In this document: positions 10,701 to 19,900 of the stretch, piece by piece | Layout of the letters: every line of letters begins with the position of its first letter | How positions within the stretch are numbered: the first letter of the stretch is position 1 | NCBI GenBank assembly: GCA_964017195.1 | Contig: OZ024894.1 | Span: forward strand, 36,758,923 to 36,822,922 | Length of the DNA: 64,000 bases | Direction: 5' to 3' | Source of the DNA: Siderastrea radians | Lineage: Eukaryota > Cnidaria > Anthozoa > Scleractinia > Rhizangiidae | Notes under the pieces: model-generated | The model's input: only the letters and a program-made list of their open reading frames with translations | Told to the model about the DNA's origin: nothing | Database searches by the model: none | Program-made: the position numbers and the translations under genes

Positions 10701-11890
10701 GAGCGGGATAGATTAAACAGCTAGAAAGATATAAAATTTAAAGCTTTTCCCAAATAAACCACAGTTTTGGAAAGAGCAGGAATTGTGTTATGATTTGTTT
10801 AAAGTACATCGGTAAACATTACCGCGTTTAGCTGTACGAGCGAAAATAAAATACACCATTTTACCCTTTTTTTGATGGCGGCGGGAAGCCAAAATGGCGA
10901 TTTTCAGACTTTCCTCGATTTTGAAAAAACTAAAGCGCTTTAGGAACTTTTAATTGTATTTTCGAAAATAACTCACTAAAGGGTTTATTTAGGCAAAATA
11001 TGAAGAAATCGAAAATTTCACAACTGGCGCCGGGTTTTCGATATTTACAGACACTGGCTCTTAAGACTTAATCATTGCGACGCTAAACTGCGTATATTTA
11101 TCACCATGCGTAAAGGGTCAACTGGTTCAATTTCTTATATTGAGTCGGCTGTCTAGCTCCTTTCAAACAATAAAATGAAAAACAAAAAACAAAACAAAAC
11201 AAAACAAAAACTGATGCGAAAATGGTAGTTATACAAAGGTAACATCATTTGATAAAAAAGGGTTAAACGTGATATCTGTAACCAACCGTAACAGTGTGGG
11301 GGTTCTCCTTCTTGTCCATAAGGGCATGGCTCATCGAAACCTGCAAAACATAATTTTTAACTAAACGTCAACATTTCCTAACAGAGATGCTAGCGGCAAA
11401 TGGTCATTAACATTTTCTTACCAGCACAATAGGCCACTGCGCAGAAACCGAGGGGCCGAAGGTAGTACACAAAATAATTTCCACAATTCGTAATGTTTAT
11501 ATTGAATGATCGAAAACAACCCGCGTTTAGGCCAAAACTGTTGATGCATGCTTTGCAAGCAACATTTCCTTCTGCCTTGGTAGGATGGCGATCGTTCAAC
11601 CAAATCGGACTGTGAGTACCACAGCGGTATTCTGGCACTACTCCTTCAGGAATTTTTGTGCCATTAAAGCTTGTAAATCGATACCAGCCAGAACTGATAC
11701 TCCGATCGCACAACGGTGTTTCGCCCGGTTGCCAGACACTCTTCTTGCTGCGCCGAGGCTCATTAATTTCTTCGTAATTATGGCAACAGTTATTGCAAGC
11801 CGGCGTCTGGCAAACAATTGAATTCACCCAAAACAGAAGTAACAAAGATTTCAACAGAAGAAATCGTCTGAAACTCATTTTTGTTTCCAT
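2354..11890 (-). CDS. VWDE-like secreted protein, N-terminal exons (gene continues off left edge)
   Basis: Three minus-strand exons join in phase: 11422-11890 (start ATG at 11890), 11287-11340 and 2354-2640; 270 codons in total without a stop. The protein begins with a signal peptide (hydrophobic LLLKSLLLLFWVNSIVC near residues 9-27), then a Cys-rich D8C domain (about 30-156), then a segment with VTYRIEWFAEG and KIGQW. D8C is the uromodulin/GP2/VWDE domain, and in VWDE it lies at the N-terminus. Donors are GTAAGA, GTTGGT and GTAAGT; acceptors are TTTTGCAG and CGATTAG. Intron 2 (2641-11286) is 8.6 kb and contains a LINE and a long inverted-repeat element. The von Willebrand D and EGF parts expected of the family are outside the window. 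The intact frame contrasts with the broken NIDO gene upstream. Another D8C-containing matrix protein is the main alternative. Confidence 0.72.
2902..4540 (+). pseudogene. LINE reverse transcriptase, 5' truncated and frameshifted
   Basis: Reverse transcriptase core motifs are visible in order: RKASGPDGIPAWLL, LRPISLTPVLSKLAE, FDYRKAFDLIDH, VPAGVPQGTKLGPWLF and the catalytic YVDDTT, then the thumb region LLGLNISCDLRWNCHV. The frame from 2931 runs to 4340 but loses the correct frame near 4283-4290; the C-terminus (MRIIFPFTSYRDAL…) continues in another frame to 4540. That makes one frameshift in an otherwise open frame, so a fairly young but dead copy. The endonuclease domain and first ORF are absent. 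Confidence 0.85.
4641..4735. repeat. CTAT tetranucleotide microsatellite (LINE tail)
   Basis: About 23 uninterrupted CTAT units directly follow the 3' end of the LINE, so this is best read as its expanded tail. Confidence 0.95.
4739..5348. other. Intronic sequence, no gene seen
   Basis: No coding signal. It separates the LINE tail from the left TTAA of the inverted-repeat element. Confidence 0.5.
5349..7592 (+). repeat. Left arm of long inverted repeat
   Basis: About 2.24 kb, matched by the reverse complement of 8447-11064 apart from small differences and the insertion at 8753-9115. Small frames in this arm (6058-6264, 6741-7025, 7100-7285) have mirror copies in the other arm; none shows a recognisable domain. 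Confidence 0.8.
7289..7930 (-). pseudogene. C2H2 / QQISSFFSRLA family C-terminal fragment (left copy)
   Basis: Two minus frames, 7627-7896 and 7289-7549, form one broken reading: LFSCPQEGCVRVFQ (the Cys half and hydrophobic core of a C2H2 finger, histidines lost), then ASHLEEGTGLVPSL, then RARGPNGDKLLAV, QQISSFFSRLAAK, and a VVDQYDLCALV terminus. This matches, from memory, a multicopy family of uncharacterised cnidarian proteins that end with a zinc finger and a QIxSFFSRLA block. At least one frameshift lies between the two frames. The part distal to 7593 is outside the inverted repeat. Confidence 0.6.
8284..8427 (-). CDS. Exon-like block of unknown family in the palindrome centre
   Basis: Open on the minus strand between a TAG acceptor (8428-8429) and an ACAG|GTCAGT donor at 8284/8283. 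It encodes TLPDFEFIIPWNNQLHNFEF, then GDGELNVVWRAYGIVSGKRF and VVDKNTG. It reads like real protein and is bounded by splice signals, but I do not recognise it. It lies in the unique centre of the inverted-repeat element and in intron 2 of the VWDE-like gene. It could be part of the element's own gene or a captured exon. Confidence 0.35.
8437..8742 (+). pseudogene. C2H2 / QQISSFFSRLA family C-terminal fragment (right copy)
   Basis: The plus strand reads KAKFDIGQGTGKKLDPDVIA then KGMRRARGP in one frame to about 8530. After a one-base shift it reads EGPNGERLFAQQISSFFSRL through VTEQDVLAVEEQVDFS to a VVDQYALCALV terminus at 8742. It is the mirror partner of the 7289-7549 fragment and preserves the GTGKKLDPD block better. 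The frameshift makes it a remnant. Confidence 0.6.
8447..11064 (-). repeat. Right arm of long inverted repeat
   Basis: About 2.62 kb. It differs from the left arm chiefly by the MITE-like insertion. The near-identity of the arms implies recent formation or ongoing arm-to-arm conversion. Confidence 0.8.
8753..9115. mobile_element. MITE-like element, 363 bp, ~32 bp TIR, 7 bp TSD
   Basis: Starts CAAGAGAAAATA…GGGACACT and ends with the inverted equivalent, TIRs of about 32 bp with a few mismatches. It is flanked by AGGAAAT at 8746-8752 and 9116-9122. The left palindrome arm has the uninterrupted site with a single ATTTCCT (7293-7299), a natural empty site proving insertion after the arms existed. 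It contains a 75-codon frame (8798-9025) with no recognised domain. The superfamily is undetermined; a 7 bp duplication is unusual. Confidence 0.82.
11065..11286. other. Intronic sequence with short AAAAC repeats
   Basis: Contains an AAAAC-type short tandem repeat near 11177-11210 and otherwise nothing beyond the donor of exon 2. Confidence 0.5.
11287..11340 (-). CDS. Exon 2 of VWDE-like gene (54 bp)
   Basis: Short exon between a TTTTGCAG acceptor and a GTTGGT donor, encoding GFDEPCPYGQEGEPPHCY. Entry and exit phases (1 and 1) match exon 1 and exon 3, where the split codon becomes Asp. Too short to be found by ORF length; supported by phase, cysteine content and splice sites. Confidence 0.6.
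11422..11890 (-). CDS. Exon 1 of VWDE-like gene: signal peptide and D8C domain
   Basis: Encodes 156 residues plus one base. After the signal peptide come CCHNYEEINEP, CDRSISSGWYRF, YRCGTHSPIWL and CGNYFVYYL, the hallmarks of the D8C domain with its regularly spaced cysteines. The exon ends AYCA-G before GTAAGAAAATG. An A/T-rich TTATAT stretch lies about 45-50 bp upstream of the ATG (near 11937) and could be a TATA-like element, but this is weak. The signal peptide makes it a true first coding exon and separates it from the NIDO gene further upstream. Confidence 0.8.
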
Positions 11891-13856
11891 CGAAGTAGTT
11901 TGTTCAACTAGTGTCTTACAAATGGTGTCTAGAAGATATAAGGAAGGACTGACAAGTCGGAACGCACTTTCTGAGATGCGATTGGGTAAGTGACATTGAC
12001 GTCACAAAAAGGGTTCACGACTTACTTTCGACTTCCTGTTTCAATAACAAGGAAATCAAGGAAACAAGGAAAACAAGGAAATCAATTTGGAAAGAAAGCC
12101 GTTATAAAACAATTAAAGAAATAATCGAAAAGAAAAGGAAAAGACAGAATGCTGCCTAACTTAATCAAGAAAATCGACCCATTGAGTTAACGTACGTTAC
12201 GCATGAGAAGGAACTGAAGCAACCAAAAAGTTTCTGAGAGAGTTTCTGAAACTTTCTGAAACTTTCTGAAAGTTTCTGAGTACTTATTATCAGCTCATCA
12301 TTGCTTCAATTTCAACTTTACATACACGACAACTCTATGATAGAAAGTGTTCTTCCAGTCGCCCTAAAGCATTTACACGACCTATTAATAGCTTTATGTT
12401 CATTGCAATAAACATTGCTTTGTCAACTGAAGGAAACAAATTGCGTTTCCGGAAGTTTACATTCAAGTTTTTGTAAACTTTCCGTCGACTTATTGCGAAT
12501 AAGGCAAGACTTTGAAATTTTTCTTATATTTCATGATCTTAGGTTTAAATGTGCTTGTATGCTAAGAGTAAGGTTGTTGACATGCTCCATAGGAACATTT
12601 TCCACCGTTATGATTACCTTCAGGGTTTGTCATTAAAATTATTGGCAACCTAGCTGTCGTAAAATGAAAACAGCATACCCTAGTTTTGTGGGCTTGAAAG
12701 ACTAGTACATTGTTGTTTTACATGTAAACCTATCTTCAGCGGTACGTAACCCTCCCACACCCAAGCTTCCGCTGCTTATCTACGTCGACACGACACAGAA
12801 AACATGACCTCGTTTGGTAAAAATTTATTGCACGTTTTACAGGCCGCTGCGTGACTTTTGGTTCACATAGTAAGGTGCTTGTATTTAAGTTTAAGACAAA
12901 CTGTCCTCAACCGTGGTTAAGTTAAATCGCACTAAGCGTCCAAGTAAATAAGACCTATTGGAAAACATGTCTTCCAGCCTCATTTTCCGTCATTAGAGTT
13001 CTCCGCATTTGTAGGTTCACTTATTGTAGAGTAAAACTTCAAATGTTTGATGACCATTTTCTTTTCTTTCGTTTCTTTCTTTTTTCTTTTTCGTAACATG
13101 CGTACGCTTAGGTGCAGCGAACAGTAAAGCTGTTGGAAATTAACCTGACTCAACAAGCAGTTCCAGTATGGAATTAAATTAAATTTCTAAATTTATCTTG
13201 ATCGAATGCTTCAGAGAATGTGTCAATGTCTGTTATTCAAAGTCGAAGTACCAACTTCCTTATTCGCGAGTCGTCTCACACATGCGCTCTTAGGACAGCG
13301 CTTTAAAGGGGTCAAATATGTTTTTCTTTAGAGTGGAATTGGACACGGTTGGCAACTTTCGAACAGATTTACAAACGTGACTAGATGCTTCTAAGACAAC
13401 TTAATTTCTTAGTTCTGAAAACAGATCTGGTTTTAGAAGTGTAAAACGGGTCACAAACGTACAAGCAATCAAGGGACTACCTAATCGTTAAAAAAATATC
13501 TGTCTTTAATCACGTACTGAAAGAGAATTCGTAAAAGTTTTGCGATAAAGTTTAAGGTGTATAATCATGCATTCTAACTTCACATGTCCAGTCTTACATT
13601 TTATTTATGAGCTGACTTATTGTATCGTACTCTAAAAATTCAGGTGCCTCTTCGTCATTAAACACAAATCACAAATCGCAAAAATGTATTTCAATAGTAA
13701 CTTCAAAACACTCTAGATTTCTTATTAAGGATCATGCAAACACATCGTTCGACACATTAAGAAACAGCCCTCTTCAAGCAAACTTGAGGGTTAGATTAAG
13801 CACCTAAGCTTAGCAACTATCATTGTAGATTCCCTGGAACTAGAAATGCCACCTAC
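11891..13856. other. No gene seen; between VWDE-like and NIDO genes
   Basis: Upstream region of the VWDE-like first exon on the minus strand. It holds a short GAAACTTTCT tandem repeat at about 12232-12280. I see no exon with a recognisable domain; the frame at 12415-12636 is unremarkable. Confidence 0.45.
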
Positions 13857-14131
13857 CCTAATAAAGGCAACAACTTCTTGTGTAACCCGGACGACAGGAA
13901 CACTGCACATCCACTTCAGCTCCTTGGTTTAAACAGTGTGTTTGACAGTCTCGTGTTTTGCGCAAAGCTGTCATATTACAGGGCGCCGAAAACCACATTG
14001 ATCTCTTGTTATTACATATCGATTGCTTGTTTGGAACTCTCCGCATTTCGAACACGAACTCCAGGCGGACCAAGTGGAATATACGCAGTCAACTGCTGCA
14101 GTGCCTTGACAACAACGGAAAACTGATTTTA
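13857..14131 (-). pseudogene. TSP1-type repeat exon, frameshifted
   Basis: From an AAAATCAG acceptor it reads CCQGTAAVDCVYSTWSAWSS then CSKCGEFQTSNRY to CGFRRP, where the frame breaks; CNMTALRKTRDCQTHC and VQCSCRPG continue in the next frame, with probably a further shift before the GTAGGT donor at 13856. The WSxWSxC core identifies a thrombospondin type 1 repeat followed by a Cys-rich stretch. Confidence 0.55.
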
Positions 14132-15021
14132 TATCTGTTACATTTTAGCAAAAGCGTACAACTAAGGATAAAAGTATTATTTAACATTTTAGGAACTCGG
14201 TATCCCAACTGATATAATGTGTTAACGTAAGTATGAACAGGAAATTGATGTAACATTGCTTTCTAATCTTGAAATAGGAGAAAAAAAATGAAAGCTCAAG
14301 TTTAGTCAATTAAATGGCAATTTTGATTTATGGACATCCTGTGCCGAAAACAAATCTAATTACTGCAATCTAGTACTTCCATCCTTGTAGCCCTTCACTT
14401 TACTGAACCCTAAACCACTTCTTCTTCTCCTTCTTTTTCTTTTTCAACGTAGTTGTGCATTTTTTTTTGTTATCGAGAAGTTTGGTCAAACTTTCCAATT
14501 AGAAACACACGTTTTTCATTGTTTATTAGTAATACTTCAGATTAAGAAGGTTCACTTTCATAGCCTTACTTAGCAATACCTCTCTGTAAGTTTCAATGCC
14601 GAACAGTCTGAACTTTGAAATGCCTGAAAGTATTATTTTTATTGATGTCAACCAAGGAAGGATAAAGAAGGATACAAAATTACTAACTGAAATTGCACCA
14701 AATTGAGTTGAAAGAAAACTTTTTGGAGAGCTCATATTTCTTTGATGTTACTTTTTTAGGAACTTAGGAATCTTAGGAACAACTATAAGGTCAAATTTGT
14801 TGCTGCTAACATCACTCTCTAACATTACTAATGCAATAGGTATTTTCAGTCAAAATTAATTGCAAACAGTGATACAAATTGAAAACTAAAATACAGTCAC
14901 TTCTTTCTTTGGTAACCAGGCACCACGTAAAATGTGTAATTGGCAACTGATTTACGAGGGTGCTTTTGTAACATACTGCGTTGCTTAAACATTTTCTGAA
15001 GCAGCAAACAGAGACTCTTAC
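14132..15021. other. Intron of NIDO/TSP1 gene, no other feature seen
   Basis: A/T-rich with pyrimidine runs; no additional exon identified. Confidence 0.4.
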
Positions 15022-15154
15022 CATTCGTATCAAGACGGTATATCCAGCGGCCGGGCCTCGCCACATTCGACTGGTTAGGTAAGTCAAGAATCTCATGGGT
15101 AACAGATCCTGGAATTTCAAAATATTGCCGTCCGTCACCAGCATTGGCACCTGT
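15022..15154 (-). CDS. NIDO gene exon 4
   Basis: From a TTTTGCTGACAG acceptor it reads TGANAGDGRQYFEIPGSVTH through PGRWIYRLDTN to the donor GTAAGAGT. This is the last strand of NIDO. Intact. Confidence 0.7.
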
Positions 15155-15291
15155 CTGTCAGCAAAAGAAGGCTATTGTGAGTGTTCTGCGTAAGATTTGG
15201 TGCAGAAGGTGGTAGGTGAAGGGTAAAGAGTGAGGAGCTAAGAAGGGCCCTCGTGGAGGACCTCGCATGCCACGAGGCACGTTTGACCTAC

Positions 15292-15425
15292 CTGTGCAGG
15301 GGTGCCTCCGAGTCCGGAGCTGTTGCCTCCACTTGCAGTGCCAGTAGTCCAAATGAGTTTTTATAATTAAAGACCGCAAAAGAGTTTCGTGCGTTCGTTA
15401 TTAAAACCACTTGAAATGTGTTGTT
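15292..15425 (-). pseudogene. NIDO gene exon 3, frameshifted
   Basis: From a TTGTCTAG acceptor it reads NNTFQVVLITNARNSFAVFN, then after a one-base change IWTTGTASGGNSSGLGGTPA, ending CAG|GTAGGT. Both halves match NIDO signatures; only the frame is interrupted. Confidence 0.65.
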
Positions 15426-15529
15426 CTAGACAACAAAATAAATATTAAATCGTTAATTGCAACACTTGTTATTTTGGTAACACTTGTTATTTGGAACATT
15501 CCTCATTCATAAATAATATTCATTCCGTG

Positions 15530-15821
15530 CTGTTTCTGTAATCCCCTTGAGCACCATAAAAAGCCACTTCGAACCACGTTGCAATAAATAACCACGTTGC
15601 ACTGCAGTTTTGCATATCGCAGATGTGGCTGTAACGTCAATTGTTGCCTGTTGGAGGAGGTTTTGATCCAAAGTCTCTCGGTAAAATATGTCCCCTGCCA
15701 CAAGAGTATTGACATCAGCCCAAAATGGTGCCACAAGTGGGCGATTATCACCAATGGGGAACTCAGCCGGGGTGTACCGTCCTTCTTCTTCCAAGGAAGA
15801 AAGAACGCCATTGATTTTGAC
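15530..15821 (-). pseudogene. NIDO gene exon 2, frameshifted
   Basis: Starts after a TAAATTCAG acceptor and reads to IDVTATSA in one frame; the NIDO core ATWLFIATWFEVAFYGAQGD then continues in another frame. Past the core I find no plausible GT donor before a stop. The left boundary is therefore approximate. Confidence 0.65.
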
Positions 15822-16608
15822 CTGAATTTAAAAAATTAAGTACAAGTAACAATTATTCATCTAAGATGAGGTGAATAGTGGTGGCCTTGTTTAGCTCTCA
15901 GCTTCGCAGCTCGGTTAATATTTACCAGCTGTTCACAGACACTGAGGTGAATGATTTTTTCAGCAGCCGATTCCATCAGAGTGCTCTTAAAGCTCTATTC
16001 GCTAAGGTGGCATATGCTAAAGATTAATAAAACTTACTTTTTCATTATAAGGGCATTGCGCATGCCATGTAGGAAGGTAATCTAATAATGTCAAAACGTT
16101 ATCTAGTGATATAAAATTAAGGGCTCTCTGAGATCGAGAATTTTAAGGTCGTATGTGTTACATCACGAGCTTTCAAGACAACATGTTTACAATAAAATCG
16201 GAGTCTAAATGGAACGCCTTACTAAAATGTATATAAAAAAACCTAAGGCACCACAAATATCAATGAAGTTCTAAGTATTGCAAAACTGCAAAACTAAACT
16301 ATTAACAATAAACGTTTTACACTGAATAACAAAACATTTTTTAATCATAGCCTTCCTATAAAACTCTATTTTAGATACGTAAACTTGCCATGATTTCGCT
16401 CACTTAACAAAATTGTTTAAATCAAGTTATCGTCTGTAAGGCTAGAACAAGATGTCATACGACTCTCAAAATCAACCCTCATTGTCTTCAACTGGAATTA
16501 TTAATAATTATTTGTTAACATAATCAATTCTAGATTCGTGGTTGCTATTTTTGAGCAGAACTTCTATAGCTGTGTGTTTAGTGCTAGCTTAAGAAAAGTT
16601 GTACTTAC
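15822..16608. other. Intron 1 of NIDO gene, no other feature seen
   Basis: Lies between the GTAAGT donor of exon 1 and the acceptor of exon 2 on the minus strand; no coding signal. Confidence 0.45.
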
Positions 16609-16815
16609 AAACAACGAAGTGTAATTTTGGCCAAAGAGCGGAAACGGAATCGATATCGACACATTACCGGAAATGTCATCGTCACCTCGGGGAACGACTT
16701 GGTCTCCTTCACTCTCCCCGAAAGGATAGAAATTCGGGAGTATGAGAGCCTCCAAAACAACAACTTCAGCCCAGGCGAGGAACAGAAGCGATATTACAAA
16801 TCCACCAAACCCCAT
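16609..16815 (-). CDS. NIDO gene exon 1: signal peptide and domain start
   Basis: ATG at 16815, MGFGGFVISLLFLAW, hydrophobic leader, then LPNFYPFGESEGDQVVPRGD and ending YTSLF before GTAAGTAC. It ends in phase 0, and exon 2 starts VKINGVLSSLEEEG, a natural NIDO continuation. Confidence 0.75.
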
Positions 16816-17109
16816 TTTGTGTAAATCTTCCGGGACACATTATTATTATTATTATTACATTATGCGGAGTGATCCACGTAAGTCACGCCTGAGCGTCTCA
16901 GCCTGTCAGTCAAAGTACCAAACAAAGGGAATAATCTCGGCCGTTTAAAAATAAAGGATAATATAAACAATAAGTAAAATAAATGAAAAAAAAAAATAAA
17001 GAAACCCGACATTGAAGTCTCAACAGGCCACCCAAGAACGCAAAACGAGACAATAAGGACTTAATTAAGTTTCACAAGAGACTTTTTAAGGAAGTGTTAG
17101 GGCTTGTAT
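16816..17109. other. Region upstream of NIDO gene
   Basis: Would hold the promoter for the minus-strand NIDO gene. Contains a short ATT repeat (16839-16855); no clear core promoter element seen. Confidence 0.35.
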
Positions 17110-18149
17110 ATAGACCACTCAGTCCGAATTACACTACATTTTTTTTGGGGGGGGGGGGTACTGTACTGTAGTTCGAAATTTCGTTGAGCTCATAGATTTG
17201 ACACTTTTACTTCTGAATCCATGTTAGTTTCTATACTTGTTAAAAATCTTTCAGTCTGCACTTTAAATATTAGTTCCTGAGTTCAAAAATTGGCCTTGGC
17301 ACCAAAATTCTTTGATGTTGCCACAACAACATGGCACTACTAAATCAATCAATACAGAGACTCTTCAACATCCTCCGAAAGACCTACTCACATGAAACGT
17401 TAAGAGGTTTACAGATATCTGTTCTTTAAATGAAGTGGCTTTTTGTTTCTTATTTTTTTAAATTTTAATTGCACAATGCCGTTGTAAGATTACATTTTCT
17501 AAATATTATACTAAACACTAACAATGTTGAGTCTGAGATACCCATCTGCGCTTATCGAGGAGTCTCCCTATCATATTAAATCAGTGGTATAATATTTGAT
17601 GGAACAAACGGCGTTACTCCGACACAACCTTTTCTTTGCTTTTGGCTCGACTCACAACTTTCCTCGAGGCCTAACCAGCCAGAGGACTAGGACAACTTAG
17701 GCTCTTACATCGAATAAATCTACAGAAAAATATTATGATTCAACTATTCAACTATTTAACTCAACGGTTCATTTTTAATTACTAAGCCAGCTGGGCATGG
17801 TGGGAAAAATAACACATCAAACGTCGGCCTGGTCTTTCTTTGAAATAAGCTTTTCTCCTTTTTATTTAAATCATTATTTAGTCCGCATGTTACCGGTCTC
17901 CGCGCTTGTTTTGTATTCAAAGATTCAACAGACTTCGACCTTCAGCCCACAGTTAAGTTAAGATAAGTTATTTCCTGTTTTGGTCACTGGAAATAGTGCT
18001 ATACCAGCACTTTCGTCACTCACGTCACATGCTTGCGTTGTTTCTGTCTCCGATGCTGTTATTTAATTAAAGGCAGCCCCCACGCTCTGTCGAATCACTA
18101 TTTTAAGACGTATTGCATTTGGCACATGAAATGTGTAGGAATAATAATA

Positions 18150-18290
18150 AAATTAAAAAAGACTATTTACAAGGCTAAAAAACGTTTAAAAAAAGGAAAA
18201 CCAAACGTTTGATTTTTCTTTTTGTAAAACGTTCTTAGCCTTGTAAATAGTCTTTTTTAAATCATAAGCGATTATTATGGATAATAATAA
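18150..18290. mobile_element. Hairpin MITE inside a duplication unit
   Basis: GACTATTTACAAGGCTAA at about 18158 is repeated inverted at about 18237, forming a ~100 bp stem. Other copies of the unit (21236, 22541) lack it, and ATAATAATAAAATT flanks it on both sides, so it is an insertion in this copy only. Confidence 0.65.
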
Positions 18291-19733
18291 AATTGATGCT
18301 GCAATCTGCCCATTTAGAGGAAAAATACTATTGATAATTATGATTTAGCTATTATTACGCCAATCCTCAACGTATAGCTGTTTTCTAGACAAGAAAGTAG
18401 TTTCATGTAATATACGTAAACTATTTTTTGTTTGTCTGATTACTGTGGGTTTCTGTTCAACCTCATTACAGGGTGCAACGTTGGCTTAGCTAAAAGCACC
18501 ACACTGCGCTAATCGTCGATTGTTATTGTTCAAATTGTAATTACATATTAAGCAATATTCATGTGGAATCGTTGTACATGGTAGCAAATTAAGCGGAAGT
18601 TCCATGTTGTTCGAAGGTGTTGACCCTATTATCCTTTTTCAATTGGGGTAGTCATGTGGCCAGTACTGCTCACACATTTGGTGTCGACAAGGTAAACTTT
18701 TTGATCGTCGGCACCCAAATTCCTTGTGACTATCCGTCATAAATAACAAATCCCTCCAAGGCATCCAAGGCTGCCTTTGTTTCAAGATACAAAAGACACG
18801 GTTAGGTGGTAGAACCACGTGCTCTTCTTTGAATTGACCTCCTGTCAGCACTATCGATGTTTTCACTCATGAACTAGAGAATAGAGACAGAACTATGAAA
18901 TTAGCACAGTGAAGGCATGACGCGTGTAATAAAAAAATGGTATTTTTTAGTTTCGCAATTGTAGTGGAAACGTCTTTTCGAAATTGCATGTTACTTGAAG
19001 TTGTTGATTCAATTTTTCTGTTATAACTGGGTAGTCATGTGGTCATTGTGGTCAATGAGATAACAATGACTCAATTTTAAAGATTGAAAAGAACACTTTC
19101 TAAAGAAGTGGCATTGGCTTGCGTGCAGGCTACTCAGTCCAATTTACACGAACTTCTTTGGGATACTGTATGCTCGTATTTCGAGTACGTTAGATTTCAT
19201 AGAAATGGCATTTCACTTCTGAATCCACGTTAATTTCTATATTTGTTAAAAAAATCTAAAAGTCTGCACTTTTTAATGATTTGTTCCTGAGTTAAAAAAA
19301 ATGGCTATAATTAGCGAAATTTATCCGGTGTTGCCATAATAACTTAGCTTGGCCTAAGTTAACTAAGTTGAACTAGCTTAGCGAAATTAATAAATAAAAG
19401 AAGCATAAACTGTTTTACTTATTTGACGATAACAGCGTGTCATTGTTCCTTGCTTGACAATTGAACATACACTCCAAATTGTATTTAAAAAAAATATGAA
19501 AGCCACATACAGCTTGTTCTTATCGGCAATTGTGTAACAATAACACAGAAAGACTTTTTTGGGAAAATCAATGGAACATATAAATGTTACCGTCGAGGAG
19601 GAAGGAAGTTTTTTCAGGAGTACACTGTCATCTTGTTCGTAGAGCCAGCTGGGCATAATGGGAACAATTACACAACGGGGAAAACAGCAGAAAATTTTTC
19701 AACTTTTGCTTTGAATTTCTCCAAGAATTATGA

Positions 19734-19900
19734 ATGGTTTGAGAAGCCATATCAAAAACTCGAAAGAGTGTTTCATCAGGTATCCAAACACCTCGAAGTC
19801 GGTCAAAAAAAACTCGGCTGCGCCTCGTTTTTTCAACCCACTTCTCGTGGTTTGGATATCTTGATGAAACACTCTTTCTCGTGTTTGATATACTACATCT
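19734..19900. mobile_element. Hairpin (fold-back) MITE
   Basis: ATCAAAAACTCGAAAGAGTG … CACTCTTTCTCGTGTTTGAT forms a stem of about 65 bp around a CTCGGCTGCGCCTCG centre. It lies in the second copy of the 1.9 kb duplication and is absent from the first, so it inserted after duplication. Confidence 0.65.

Larger units (their letters stand above)
5349..11064. mobile_element. 5.7 kb inverted-repeat (fold-back) element bounded by TTAA
   Basis: The left arm, 5349-7592, reappears inverted at about 8447-11064. The outer ends match (left TTAAGAGCCAGTGTCTG; right, reverse-complemented, the same), as do blocks around 6060/10356, 6741/9673, 7200/9190 and 7518/8530. Identity looks above 90 percent by eye. 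Both ends abut TTAA and the flanking sequence stops matching there, as expected of an element with a TTAA target site (piggyBac or Kolobok type). The central part, 7593-8446, is unique. Each arm's inner end carries a fragment of the same C2H2/SFFSRLA family, oriented away from the centre. The right arm is longer because of a 363 bp insertion. An inverted segmental duplication is the alternative. Confidence 0.78.
13857..16815 (-). pseudogene. NIDO + TSP1 domain secreted protein, probably decayed
   Basis: Minus-strand exons at 16609-16815, about 15530-15821, 15292-15425, 15022-15154 and 13857-14131. Domain order: signal peptide (LLFLAWAEVVVLEA), NIDO domain (FYPFGESEGDQ, PLVAPFWADV, GDIFYRET, ATWLFIATWFEVAFYGAQ, NTFQVVL, WTTGTASGG, GDGRQYFEIPGS, GRWIYRLDT), then a TSP1-type repeat (STWSAWSSCSKC). 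NIDO is the nidogen/mucin-4-type extracellular domain. Splice phases agree between exons 1-2 and 3-4. Exon 2, exon 3 and the TSP1 exon each contain a frame change in mid-domain, and I can see no GT donor after exon 2. Independent lesions in several exons favour a pseudogene over random assembly error, since the neighbouring D8C gene is intact. Confidence 0.72.
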
